A DNA stretch of 64,000 bases from Candidatus Paralachnospira sangeri (lineage in GTDB: Bacteria > Bacillota > Clostridia > Lachnospirales > Lachnospiraceae), in the NCBI GenBank assembly GCA_904397815.1, contig CAJFOT010000103.1:1-64000 (forward strand), read 5' to 3'. Numbering within the stretch: position 1 is the stretch's first letter; the number at the start of each line of letters is the position of its first letter. The position numbers and the translations under genes were made by a program. The notes under the pieces are model-generated. The model made no database searches. It was not told the DNA's origin and was given only the letters and a program-made list of their open reading frames with translations. Shown here piece by piece: positions 1 through 8,744 of this stretch.

Positions 1-136
1 CGATTTCAACCCAGTCGTCTGCCTCCGCAAGGGTGGCAAAGAAAACAAGCATAATAATGTCCATCATTTTATGAAGAACCTTTTTTTTCTGTCTGGAATC
101 CGTTACGGTACTTACATAATCTAAAAGTGCTTTCAT
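1..136 (-). CDS. ISAs1-family transposase, N-terminal part (cut by window edge)
   Basis: Reading leftward from the ATG at 136-134, the frame is open to the window edge. It begins MKALLDYVSTVTDSRQ and continues through DIIMLVFFATLAEADDW. This matches the N-terminal transposase-associated domain of ISAs1/H-repeat elements, which start with a short helix, a D-x-R motif, then a hydrophobic stretch of the type 'LLALCAVLAGADSW' before the DDE domain. The catalytic DDE part lies outside the window, so whether the element is intact cannot be judged. A ribosome site (GGACGGAG) lies about 8 bases before the ATG and is buried in a hairpin (see 144-186). No terminal inverted repeat was recognised. The family is fairly secure; completeness is unknown. 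Confidence 0.7.
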   Translation of the reverse strand, partial: MKALLDYVSTVTDSRQKKKVLHKMMDIIMLVFFATLAEADDWVEI

Positions 137-143
137 CGTATTA

Positions 144-186
144 ACTCCGTCCTTTTTCTCACATTATATCAGAAAAAAGACGGAGT
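144..186 (-). promoter_or_regulatory. Hairpin covering the transposase ribosome binding site
   Basis: Bases 144-159 and 171-186 are inverted repeats over 16 bases with one mismatch and an 11-base loop. On the minus strand the 3' arm contains the ribosome site (GGACGGAG) of the transposase that starts at 136. The loop holds a TATAAT (168-163). A transcript starting just downstream of that box would lack the 5' arm, whereas read-through RNA from outside would fold and hide the ribosome site. Confidence 0.55.
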
Positions 187-238
187 GTTCGTAATTTATT
201 CATTCATGCGTTTGTCGTGGATTTTCCCCTTTCCGAAG

Positions 239-267
239 ATGACAAAGATATAAAGATGTGGTACAAT
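239..267 (+). promoter_or_regulatory. Promoter of the glycan locus
   Basis: ATGACA (239-244), 17 bases, then TACAAT (262-267) form a good sigma-A type promoter. It sits about 70 bases before the first glycan gene. No other well-spaced pair was seen in 187-336. Confidence 0.5.
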
Positions 268-336
268 GAGGGAACTGACTGACATGCGCCGGCACTGCGG
301 GTGGCAGTCAGATATATTGTGAGGATTGATTGTTTT

Positions 337-1326
337 ATGGCACAGAAATGGTATAAACATCTGACGAAGCCCATCCGTCAGGCCAGGGCCCGTCTGGAAG
401 AGAAGAAGTGGGCGCCCGGGGAAAAGAGCTATGGCAGCGACAATCCGGACCGGACGTTTTATCTGATCCGTTCCCGGTTCGACACCTGGGGGCTGATCGC
501 CTGCTATAATCATGTGCTGGGGCATATTAAGCTGGCTCTGGATCAGGGGATGATCCCGGTGGTGGATATGAAATATTACCCCAATACCTATCTGGACCCG
601 GAGAAGCTGGGCAGGGAGAATTCCTGGGAGTATTATTTTCACCAGCCTTCGGACTATACTTTGGAGGAGGTTTACCGGAGCCGGCATGTATTTCTGATGG
701 ACGGCATGCCGCCGAAGGAGGCCCATCCCAGAGGACAGGGGAAATTGTACCTGGAGGGAGAACGGGAGAAAAACAGGGATGAGATCGCCCGCAACAGCAG
801 GATCATCCGGGAGCATATGGGGATTCGGGACGATGTGATGGCCCATATCGATGAACAGTATGCAGCCCTCTTCCCTGAGGGAGAAAAGGTGCTGGGGGTG
901 CTGTGCAGGGGAACGGATATCAGCCTGCGCCGTCCTGCCGGCCACAGTGTGATGCCCTCCACAGAGGAGATGATCCGCCGGACAGAAGAACTGATGGAAA
1001 AATGGGGATGCAGCCGGGTATTTCTCACCACAGAGCAGGAAGAGGCGGTGGAGGAGTTCCGGCAGGCTTTCGGGGACAGGCTGTGCTATACCCGGTGCGT
1101 CCGCTATGGAAACACCGGGGATCAGCTGCTGGCGAATATTCAGTTTGACCGGGAGAATGACCGCTATCTGCGGGGACTGGAATATCTGACGAATATCGTG
1201 CTGCTGTCCCGCTGCGACTGTCTGCTGGGCGTTTATGTAGGGGGCACCACCGGCGCGATGGAGATGAACGGCGGCGCCTATGAGCATGTGGAGGTCATGG
1301 ATCTGGGGGTATATCCGTTGGCTTAA
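337..1326 (+). CDS. Fucosyltransferase-like (O-FucT/NodZ fold) glycosyltransferase
   Basis: About 329 residues, with no signal peptide or membrane segment. The central motif LCRGTD, followed by a GHS..PS segment, resembles the arginine-containing nucleotide-sugar motif of GT-B fucosyltransferases (HxRRGTD-like in GT11, GT23/NodZ and GT65/68). The C-terminal VGGTTGAMEMNGG suits the sugar-nucleotide loop. I place the start at ATG 337 (MAQKWYKHL) after a weak GAGG; GTG 301 is in frame but has no clear ribosome site. As the first gene of the glycan locus it probably adds a deoxyhexose to a cell-surface glycan in the cytoplasm. The fold is moderately sure; donor and acceptor are unknown. Confidence 0.55.
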   Translation: MAQKWYKHLTKPIRQARARLEEKKWAPGEKSYGSDNPDRTFYLIRSRFDTWGLIACYNHVLGHIKLALDQGMIPVVDMKYYPNTYLDPEKLGRENSWEYYFHQPSDYTLEEVYRSRHVFLMDGMPPKEAHPRGQGKLYLEGEREKNRDEIARNSRIIREHMGIRDDVMAHIDEQYAALFPEGEKVLGVLCRGTDISLRRPAGHSVMPSTEEMIRRTEELMEKWGCSRVFLTTEQEEAVEEFRQAFGDRLCYTRCVRYGNTGDQLLANIQFDRENDRYLRGLEYLTNIVLLSRCDCLLGVYVGGTTGAMEMNGGAYEHVEVMDLGVYPLA

Positions 1327-1328
1327 AT

Positions 1329-1428
1329 ATTACTCTGAAAGTCTGCCGCCGGACAGGCGGTGTTAATTCAGGGATGCCTCATGTGCCCGCCAGATTTTCA
1401 TCTTTGGCGGCGCGTTGGATGCCGGGCA
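1329..1428 (+). repeat. Dispersed structured intergenic repeat, copy A
   Basis: A 100-base block that matches 55260-55359 in reverse orientation at about 90 of 100 positions by hand alignment. It folds into a small hairpin (CCGCC/GGCGG, 1346-1360) and a larger hairpin closed by 1383-1389/1423-1429, with CCGCCA/TGGCGG inside. Paired differences between the copies keep the stems. It fills the gap between two glycan genes. Confidence 0.75.
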
Positions 1429-1466
1429 CGTGCAGGTTTGTCTTGAAATGGCAGAAAGGTGCAGGA

Positions 1467-3272
1467 ATGAATCGTATACTGGAATATCTGGACAGCGGGG
1501 AACACAGGATATGGGGCAGGGGCCGCTGCCTGGCGGCAGCGGCGGCGGTGACTGCAGTCTATACCCTGCTGGTATCCATGGTGTTTCCCTGGGTTTATAT
1601 TTTAAATGATGACCGTTTTATGAAAGAGGTATTGTCCGGCGTTTATAACGGCACACCGGACGCCCATGTAATCTTTCTCAAATACCCGATGGGGGTAGTG
1701 ATCCGGAATCTGTATCAGCTGCTGCCTGGCTGGGACTGGTATGGTATTGTGATGACCGGCATCAGCCTGGTATGTCTCTGTCTGATTCTGTATCGGGTGC
1801 TGCGGATACGGGAGACGTGGCAGGGGAAGGTCTTTCTGACGGGGATGGCCCTGATATGCTATACTGCCGGGTGGCTGCCCAGCCTGCTGGCTTTTACCTA
1901 TACTACTGTGGCGGCTATGGCGGGCGCCACGGCTTTGTTTCTGTACGGATCGTTGAAGAAGACCACCCCTGTCGGCGGGGCGGTGATCCTGCTACTGGCG
2001 CTGACTGCCTATTTGCTGCGGGATTCTGTTTTTTATATGCTGCTGCCCTTTGCCGGCATTCTGTTTCTGAACCGGATGGCGGGACAGAGATGGAAGGGAT
2101 GGGGCAGGGAACTGATTCTGCCCGCGGCGCTGGTGATTCTGACAGGACTGGTATATGTGGCGGATCGGGCAGCATACAGCGGCAGCGAGTGGGAGAGAAT
2201 TCTGGCGGATGGGGACGCCCGGTCGGTGATTTATAATTACTGCGGCCCAGCTGATTATGATGAAAATAAAGATTTCTATGAGAGCATCGGCGTCAGCCGG
2301 GACACCTATGAAGCGCTGGTGAAATACAATCTGGTGGTGGATGAGGATCTGGATACGGAACACCTCTATGCCATCGCGGATTACAGTGAGGAGGTTTACA
2401 ATGAATCCCGGACAGTCAGCGACCGGGTGCCCCAGGGGCTGTCGACGGCCTGGCAGGGCGCTATGGAGAGCGGCTGCGCTCCCCTGAACTGGGTGGCGAT
2501 CCTGATGTTTTTCTGGGTGCTGGCTTGGTCGGCGGCGTCCTGGCATAAAGCAGGAGGTCTGAATGCCATGCAGGACGAGACAGGGACGGGACGCAGTGCC
2601 GCCAGACTGTTTGTGACGGCAGCCGCGGTCCTGCTGGTCTGGCTGGCGATGTGGTTCTGGCTGGGCATGGAGGGACGGCTGCCCAGGCGGGTGGCGGAGT
2701 CTCTCCATCTCTGCGGACTGCTCACTGTGGCGGGGCTGTATCTGCGGGAAGGAGCAGCCTTTCCCAGAGGATGGAAGAAGAAAATCCTGACAGGGGTTAT
2801 TGCGGTTCCCCTTCTGCTGGCATTGCTGATCAGCACTTATAAGCGGATCGGCCATACCTTCCGCCAGACCATCAGCGCTTCGGAGAATTACCAGATTATG
2901 GTAGATTACTGTTATGACCATCCGGATCTGTTTTATATGGCGGATGTTTATTCCATCGTGGGCTATGCCGATGTATTTACATTACGGGATGACACCAGGG
3001 AGCTGAACTATCTGGCCCTGGGGGACTGGCTGGCATTCAGCCCCATGTATGAGGCGAAGCTGGAGCGGGAGGGCATCACCGATCTGGCGGAAGATATTGT
3101 GACGAAGGAAAATATCAGAATTATCTGCCGGGATTATTATGATATGGACTATCTGCGGGATTATTATGTCCGTCACGGATATGATGTGGAAGTGACAGTG
3201 GAAGATACCATTCAGCAGAATGGGGAGGCGCTGGACGTATACCGGTTCCGCCTGGCCGGACAGGAAGGCTGA
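1467..3272 (+). CDS. Large polytopic membrane protein, GT-C glycosyltransferase-like
   Basis: About 601 residues with roughly ten hydrophobic segments, then a soluble C-terminal domain of about 120 residues. After the first segment a loop reads ILNDDRFMKEVLSG; an acidic pair in the first outward loop is typical of GT-C enzymes that use lipid-phosphate sugars. The protein is a paralogue of the product of 4473-6725: both share the NDD loop, a G.PD.H.IF..YPMG segment and a C-terminal D.FY.ADVYS...W..FSP domain. The start is ATG 1467 with AGGTGCAGGA upstream; the reading frame is open further upstream only because it runs through the repeat at 1329-1428. A glycan transferase or other surface-polymer membrane protein is inferred; the family is not named with certainty. 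Confidence 0.55.
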   Translation: MNRILEYLDSGEHRIWGRGRCLAAAAAVTAVYTLLVSMVFPWVYILNDDRFMKEVLSGVYNGTPDAHVIFLKYPMGVVIRNLYQLLPGWDWYGIVMTGISLVCLCLILYRVLRIRETWQGKVFLTGMALICYTAGWLPSLLAFTYTTVAAMAGATALFLYGSLKKTTPVGGAVILLLALTAYLLRDSVFYMLLPFAGILFLNRMAGQRWKGWGRELILPAALVILTGLVYVADRAAYSGSEWERILADGDARSVIYNYCGPADYDENKDFYESIGVSRDTYEALVKYNLVVDEDLDTEHLYAIADYSEEVYNESRTVSDRVPQGLSTAWQGAMESGCAPLNWVAILMFFWVLAWSAASWHKAGGLNAMQDETGTGRSAARLFVTAAAVLLVWLAMWFWLGMEGRLPRRVAESLHLCGLLTVAGLYLREGAAFPRGWKKKILTGVIAVPLLLALLISTYKRIGHTFRQTISASENYQIMVDYCYDHPDLFYMADVYSIVGYADVFTLRDDTRELNYLALGDWLAFSPMYEAKLEREGITDLAEDIVTKENIRIICRDYYDMDYLRDYYVRHGYDVEVTVEDTIQQNGEALDVYRFRLAGQEG

Positions 3273-3413
3273 CGCCGGCGGAAAGCCGGGCATATCGGAG
3301 CCGGGGACCGGGTCGCCGTGGCCGGAGCATCAGAGCCGGAGACCGGGCGCGCCGGGGACAGACGGGGAGAGAAAGACCGGGCGGTCTGTGAAAAAGGATA
3401 TCGGGAGGCGTAA

Positions 3414-4451
3414 ATGGAGATCTATCGGGACAAGGCGTTCTGGAAGGAATATTATGAAAAAAACAGGCAGTATGTGGGGAATAACCGGAAGCTGAGAAAG
3501 TGGACGACTCTGAAGGACCGGCGACTGTACCGGGATAACGGCTATGCCATGGAGCAGCTGGCGGCGGGGGCCTATGACCGGCTGGAGCCGGAGATGTTCC
3601 GGCGTAAATGGGGCAGGAAAATGACCATGACGCCGCCGGAGGAAAAGACGGTTTTCCATTCCTATTGGTGCGGCGCCATCGGGGAGAAACAGGCCTTTTC
3701 CATGAAGTCCCTTCTCTGTACCCAGCCGGCCCGTACCACAGAACTGTGGCTGTGGCTGGACCGGGAAAATGGCTATGAGGGCTATGAGGACAATGGATAT
3801 CTGAAGCCGCTGCTGCCCCTGATCCGGGTGCTGCCCTTTGACGCTGACCGGGAGGCGGCGGGAACACCCTATGAGGGGCATGAGTGGATGTTCCACGGGC
3901 CGGAACTGACCTTCCGCGCCGACGGATTCCGTCTGCTGGAGCTGTACCGCCGCGGCGGGGTATATTTTGATCTGGACGTGATGTTTTTAAAGGATCTGAC
4001 GCCGGTGCTGACAGCAGGCGAGTTCTGCTATGCCTGGGAGGGACAGCCCTATGCCAACAATGCCCTGCTCTATCTGAAAAAGGGGAGCCCTCTGAATGAG
4101 GCGGTAACCCGGCGGGCGCTGGAGCTGGAGACCTTCCGTCCCTGGCAGGTGCTGGCCTACGGCGATCCGGAGCTGTCCTCTTATATCGTCTACCCCAGCG
4201 CTTTCTTTGATCCCCTGTGGATGAAGAAAAAGGAGGAGCCGGGCTGGGTGGATACGTTCGGGGAATTTTTCACCAGGCCTGTTCTGGCAGGGCGGGAGGT
4301 ATCCTGGGGGCTGGATGACCAGCAGTTTTTCTCCGGCGTCTACGCCCATCACTGGCATAACCAGTGGAAGACGGAAGCCCATCCCGATTCCCTGTACAGC
4401 TGGTTTGGCAGGCAGTTTGACAGGAGGCTGGAGGAAATGACTGGAAGATGA
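3414..4451 (+). CDS. GT32-family glycosyltransferase (DXD sugar-binding type)
   Basis: 345 residues, soluble. The core reads FRADGFRLLELYRRGGVYFDLDVMF, as separate segments around residues 165-190. This is the signature of the Gly_transf_sug (GT32) family, in which Arg-x-Asp binds the nucleotide sugar and DLD is the metal-binding DXD. An upstream VFHSYWCG segment matches the family's first strand ('IPKIIHYIWFG'-like). The start is ATG 3414 after GGGAGG. It lies between the two paralogous membrane proteins. Likely a retaining transferase that adds a hexose or hexosamine to the lipid-linked oligosaccharide in the cytoplasm. The donor is not predictable. Confidence 0.75.
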   Translation: MEIYRDKAFWKEYYEKNRQYVGNNRKLRKWTTLKDRRLYRDNGYAMEQLAAGAYDRLEPEMFRRKWGRKMTMTPPEEKTVFHSYWCGAIGEKQAFSMKSLLCTQPARTTELWLWLDRENGYEGYEDNGYLKPLLPLIRVLPFDADREAAGTPYEGHEWMFHGPELTFRADGFRLLELYRRGGVYFDLDVMFLKDLTPVLTAGEFCYAWEGQPYANNALLYLKKGSPLNEAVTRRALELETFRPWQVLAYGDPELSSYIVYPSAFFDPLWMKKKEEPGWVDTFGEFFTRPVLAGREVSWGLDDQQFFSGVYAHHWHNQWKTEAHPDSLYSWFGRQFDRRLEEMTGR

Positions 4452-4472
4452 CACCGGGAAAGGCATCGGAAC

Positions 4473-6725
4473 ATGAGAGATTTTACGTATAAAAAGAGAT
4501 ATGTGCTGGCAGCTTTTCTGATTACGGCGGTGTATTTTGCCGCCATCTGGAAGCTGATCGGTTTTTCATATGCCATCAATGATGATATCAATATGCGGGA
4601 TATTGTATCGGGGGCTTATACCGGCCAGCCGGACGGCCACATGATTTTTATCCTGTATCCGATGGGCTTTGTGTTAAAATGGCTGTATACATGGCTGCCG
4701 ATGGTGGAGTGGTACGGCATCGCCATGGTGGGATGCCATGCCGCTGCCATGTGGGTGATGCTGACGGCCATTTTCTTTTACAGCCCGGGCAGCTTTGTCC
4801 GGGGCAGGCAGACGAAAGTGCTGGGGGTTATATTCTTCCTGTTGGCCTTTACCCTGCTGTGGCTGCCTCAGGCGGTGCGGGTGCAGTTCAGTACCTGTGC
4901 TGCCTCCGCCGGAACGGCGGCCCTGTTCTGGTACGGGATGGGACCGGCAGCCCGGCAGGGGAGAAGGCTGTGGGAGGATCTGGTGACAGTGGCGCTGGCG
5001 GCCGTCTGCCTCTGTGTGCGGATCGAGGTGTTCTGCATTACCGGCGCTTTTGCGGTGATTTTATATATGGGGAAGGAAGGCGGCAGAGATCTCAGGGGAC
5101 TGTTCAGCCGGGGGGCGCTGCGCCTGCTGGTTTTCGTGGCACTGGCTTCCGGTCTCCTGTATCTGGCGGACTGTCATGCCTATGAATCTCCGGAATGGCA
5201 GGAATATCTGGAATTTAACCAGATCAGAAGCAGTGTCTATGATTATTATGAGATACCGGATTATGAGACATACCGGGACCGGTATGAGGCACTGGGGCTG
5301 TCAGAGGAAACGGTACAGGCGCTCCAGGATGCGAATATCCTGGCGGATGACCGGGTGGACACGGAGACCTTCCGGCAATTGTATGATCTGGCCCGGCAGG
5401 TATATGAAGAGGAAAACCCCCTTCCCAGACGGCTATCCGGCTGCCTGGAACTGATAAAGGAAAACTTTTCCCCTTCCGTTTACGGATATCTGAGCGGCCT
5501 TTCTGTATTTCTCTGGCTGCTGCTTCTGGGGCGTCTGCTGAAAGGGCCGGACAGGAAGAAGGGGCTGCTGTTCTGGGCCGGGGCAGTGGGGCTTCAGGCC
5601 TGTCTCTGGCTGTATCTGGGCTGGGGCGGCCGCCTGCCTGAGCGGGTGGGGCTGTGCCTTCACCTGGAAAGCGCCGCGGCAGCCTTTCTGCTCTGGAGGA
5701 TGGCGGCTGCGGCTGCCGGAGAACAGGTGGAAAATACAGCGCGGGAAAGAGAGACTGCCGAAAAATGGCGGGATCGCGGCGGAGTATTTCTCCTGCCGGG
5801 TCTGCGCCTGCGGGACGGAGCGCTGCTGCTGGCGCTGACGGCCCTGCTGGCCTGGGGCAGCTATGACCAGGCCAGGGCGGAAGCTGACGGAAGGGCGGAG
5901 GCTCAGCAGATGGCGGAACTGATCGAGGAATACTGTGCTTCCCATTCCGACTGTTTTTATTTCGCTGATGTATACAGCTTGTCTGCCCATACCGGCAGGG
6001 TGGAATTTCTGAACCGCCGTTTTCAGAGAAGTCAGGCTTCCGGGAATGAGGAAAGACGGGCAGTAAATTATATGAGGATGGGAGACTGGATGACTTTTTC
6101 TCCCCTGGCGAATGAAAAGCTGGCCGGCCGCGGAATTGAATCTGTGACCGACAGTCTGGTGACGGACAGTCAGGTTTATCTGATTGTCAGAGACGATAAT
6201 CCCATGGATTATCTGAAAACCATCTGCCGGGAACAGTTCCCTCAGGTGACCTGGCATGTCACGGACGTGCTGAATGTGGGAGAGTTCCATATGTATGTGT
6301 ATCAGTTTACTGTGAACAAGGAGCAAATGCTGGGCTCTGACCGGATCGAGCAGGTGCAGACCAGTGTCAATCCTCAGGAGAGCGGTCTGATGGCTGACGG
6401 GGATTCCGCTACCCGGTGGAACAGCGGCCGTCCTCAGGAAGAGGGGATGACCATCGATATCCGGTTGGATCAGTCCTACGAGCTGACGGGTCTGAGGCTG
6501 GATCTCTTCTTTTACGAGGATCATCCGGACAATCTTCAGATTTACATTTCAGAGAATGGGACAGACTGGCAGCTGACAGAGGCAGAGTCGGCGGGCCAGG
6601 TGGAGTTCTCCTTCCCGACTGTCCGCGGCAGGTATATCCGCCTGGTGCTGGGGCAGCCTCAAGGTGATGAACAGTGGAACTGGTCTGTCTATGAAATACA
6701 GATATTTGCAAAGGAGGAGGTATAA
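4473..6725 (+). CDS. Large membrane protein with C-terminal F5/8 type C (discoidin) domain
   Basis: 750 residues. The N-terminal 480 or so residues carry about ten membrane segments and are paralogous to the product of 1467-3272, including the loop AINDDINMRDIVSG. A shared soluble domain follows (CFYFADVYS...MTFSP). The last 115 residues, missing in the paralogue, form an F5/8 type C (CBM32-like) domain: a SGLMADGDSATRWNSG start, a TIDIRLDQ strand, YISENGTDW and a final RYIRLVLG. Such domains bind carbohydrate, so this protein may hold its own glycan substrate on the outer face. A GT-C role is inferred. It starts 22 bases after the GT32 gene stop and ends two bases before the next ATG, so it belongs to the operon. 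Confidence 0.6.
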   Translation: MRDFTYKKRYVLAAFLITAVYFAAIWKLIGFSYAINDDINMRDIVSGAYTGQPDGHMIFILYPMGFVLKWLYTWLPMVEWYGIAMVGCHAAAMWVMLTAIFFYSPGSFVRGRQTKVLGVIFFLLAFTLLWLPQAVRVQFSTCAASAGTAALFWYGMGPAARQGRRLWEDLVTVALAAVCLCVRIEVFCITGAFAVILYMGKEGGRDLRGLFSRGALRLLVFVALASGLLYLADCHAYESPEWQEYLEFNQIRSSVYDYYEIPDYETYRDRYEALGLSEETVQALQDANILADDRVDTETFRQLYDLARQVYEEENPLPRRLSGCLELIKENFSPSVYGYLSGLSVFLWLLLLGRLLKGPDRKKGLLFWAGAVGLQACLWLYLGWGGRLPERVGLCLHLESAAAAFLLWRMAAAAAGEQVENTARERETAEKWRDRGGVFLLPGLRLRDGALLLALTALLAWGSYDQARAEADGRAEAQQMAELIEEYCASHSDCFYFADVYSLSAHTGRVEFLNRRFQRSQASGNEERRAVNYMRMGDWMTFSPLANEKLAGRGIESVTDSLVTDSQVYLIVRDDNPMDYLKTICREQFPQVTWHVTDVLNVGEFHMYVYQFTVNKEQMLGSDRIEQVQTSVNPQESGLMADGDSATRWNSGRPQEEGMTIDIRLDQSYELTGLRLDLFFYEDHPDNLQIYISENGTDWQLTEAESAGQVEFSFPTVRGRYIRLVLGQPQGDEQWNWSVYEIQIFAKEEV

Positions 6726-6727
6726 TC

Positions 6728-8632
6728 ATGGCGTGGATGAAACGGAGACAAAGGAGAGGAGAGACAAAGCAGCCTCCCTATGGCCTGCAGATTCTGATCA
6801 TCGGCGGTCTGACTCTTCTGGGGATGCTGGTGGGGAAACTGCCCTGGGGATTTTTTCCGCTGCTGGGCGGCCTGATGACCGGGGCCGGGGTGCTGGCGGC
6901 GCTGGTGGCCTTTACCTGGGATGTGCTGCGGCTCACCGGTCTGACAGACTGCCTGAAATCTCTGAGCAGAGGTGAGATTGCCCGGATTGTGGCCTTTATC
7001 CTGCTGACCAACCTGTTTCTGGTGATTTTTATTACTTCTGAGAATTATATTAAATTCTGGGATCAGTCGGCTTACTGGAAACGTACCATTAATTTTATGG
7101 AGACGCTGTATTCGGATCCCCTGGAGGCCATCCACTGGACCTGGTACACGATTAATCATGCGGAATATAATTTGCTGATTTCTCTTTTCCTGGCTTTTCC
7201 CATGAAGCTGACGGGGGTCTCCTTCCTCAGCTTCGTCCTGTGGGTGTGGAATCTGTTTTCCATGCCGGCGGTGGTGATTATGGAGCTGATGCTGAAAAAG
7301 CTGCGGTCCGGATACCGGATCGGCTGTCTGGAAGTTCTGATGGTACCCATGCTGCTGGTTATTATCGTGGAAGGCTTTGGGGATTCTCTGGGCATGCTGT
7401 TTGCAGTGCTGGCGATGGCGCTGTTGCTGAATGGGAAATATTATGAGGAATTCGATGTCCGTTATTGCTTCTTTGTCTTTGCCACCGTGATGGGTTCCAT
7501 GCTGGCCCGCCGGTATTTCGGCCCCTTTGCCGTAGGCTATGTGGCCGGGGTACTGGTATCCTATCTGGGAGAAAAGGAGCGGGAGCCGGCGGAGTTTATC
7601 AAAAATCTGGCCTGCACCGGCCTGTTTACCGCCGTGGGGATGCTGATCTGTCACGGGTTTGTGGCCATGAGCCTGTTCACCGACTACAGTCTCCAGTATA
7701 CGGCGTACCGCACTGCGGGGATGGGTGAAAACTTTATTCTGGCCATGGAATCCTTCGGCGCGGTGGTCCTGGTGCTGGCAGTGCTGGGATTGTGGCAGCT
7801 GCTGCGGGATGAGGGGACCCGCCGGTTCGGCCTGTTTCTGACAGTGCAGATTGTGGTGACCTCGGCAGCGGTGTTTTACATTCTGGATCTGTATATTCAC
7901 CAGTATTATGTGGTGATTCCGGGGATGCTGCTGCTGTCCATGACCGGCCTCCAGTATCTGATGGAGCGGCGGAACCGGATCGGCTTCAGCATCGCGGGGG
8001 TGCTGCTGATCTTTAACTTCGCCAATTCGTTCCTGGACTTTCAGCTTCCGGCGCCGGTTTCCTACCTCTGCTCCTCCCAGATCAGGACGCCTCAGGTGCG
8101 CCATGATCTGGATCAGATCGGGCAGATTGTGGCGGATCTTAACGGGCTGCTGGAAAATGACGACAGTGTGGACTGGTCCGAGCCGGTATCCGGCAACGGA
8201 AAATCTGTATACTGCATTGCCAGCTCCGACACCCTGAACTATGAGGTGATCCGCCATTATAATCTGCCGGAGAAGCTGGAGAGTGTCCCCGGCCTGCTGG
8301 GCACCTATGACGTGGATCTGCGGGACGGTTTTCCCCAGTCCTTCCTGACAGCGGACTATCTGCTGGTAACTGACCCGGTCCAGTATCATCTGCTGCCGGA
8401 GGGCCAGCGGACGGTGATCCTGCTGGATGAGGAATTCCTGAACGGCGGACAGCTGTCAGAACATTTCCGCCAGATCAAAAGCTACCAGCTGGACAATGAT
8501 GTGACCGTGTACCTGCTGGAGCGGACATCCCCCTACGATGAAGAGGATATCCAGTATCTGCAGGAGATGTTCGATCAGTATTACAGCGATTTTCCGGAAA
8601 TTTTTCACGATCGGATCGTGATGCCGGAGTAA
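6728..8632 (+). CDS. Polytopic membrane protein, probable GT-C glycosyltransferase
   Basis: 634 residues with about eleven membrane segments and a soluble C-terminal region of about 170 residues. After the third segment comes SENYIKFWDQSAYWKR, an outward loop with acidic and aromatic residues as in GT39/GT-C enzymes. The N-terminus is basic (KRRQRR), fitting a cytoplasmic start. It follows the previous gene by two bases, with AAAGGAGGAGG as ribosome site. I infer transfer of sugars from a polyprenyl-phosphate donor outside the membrane; no closer family was recognised. Confidence 0.5.
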   Translation: MAWMKRRQRRGETKQPPYGLQILIIGGLTLLGMLVGKLPWGFFPLLGGLMTGAGVLAALVAFTWDVLRLTGLTDCLKSLSRGEIARIVAFILLTNLFLVIFITSENYIKFWDQSAYWKRTINFMETLYSDPLEAIHWTWYTINHAEYNLLISLFLAFPMKLTGVSFLSFVLWVWNLFSMPAVVIMELMLKKLRSGYRIGCLEVLMVPMLLVIIVEGFGDSLGMLFAVLAMALLLNGKYYEEFDVRYCFFVFATVMGSMLARRYFGPFAVGYVAGVLVSYLGEKEREPAEFIKNLACTGLFTAVGMLICHGFVAMSLFTDYSLQYTAYRTAGMGENFILAMESFGAVVLVLAVLGLWQLLRDEGTRRFGLFLTVQIVVTSAAVFYILDLYIHQYYVVIPGMLLLSMTGLQYLMERRNRIGFSIAGVLLIFNFANSFLDFQLPAPVSYLCSSQIRTPQVRHDLDQIGQIVADLNGLLENDDSVDWSEPVSGNGKSVYCIASSDTLNYEVIRHYNLPEKLESVPGLLGTYDVDLRDGFPQSFLTADYLLVTDPVQYHLLPEGQRTVILLDEEFLNGGQLSEHFRQIKSYQLDNDVTVYLLERTSPYDEEDIQYLQEMFDQYYSDFPEIFHDRIVMPE

Positions 8633-8633
8633 G

Positions 8634-8662
8634 TTGCATTTTTCCCTGATATGTATTAAAAT
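8634..8662 (+). promoter_or_regulatory. Internal promoter before wecE
   Basis: TTGCAT (8634-8639), 17 bases, TAAAAT (8657-8662). It lies in the 112-base gap after the preceding gene, so wecE and the genes behind it can be transcribed separately. Confidence 0.5.
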
Positions 8663-8744
8663 GGATAGCGACTTACAGCAGACACGATGAAAATAGGAAC
8701 TATGACGTTTTGCTGTCATAACAGATATAAAAAAAGGGGCTTTT

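Noticed and set aside
196-1287. Long minus-strand open frame opposite the fucosyltransferase-like gene
   Set aside because: It is a shadow of the GC-rich plus-strand gene, has no ribosome site and shows no protein family pattern.
6689-8389. 566-codon minus-strand frame opposite the GT-C-like gene
   Set aside because: Rich in His, Gln and Pro, the usual product of reading an antisense membrane-protein gene; no motifs.
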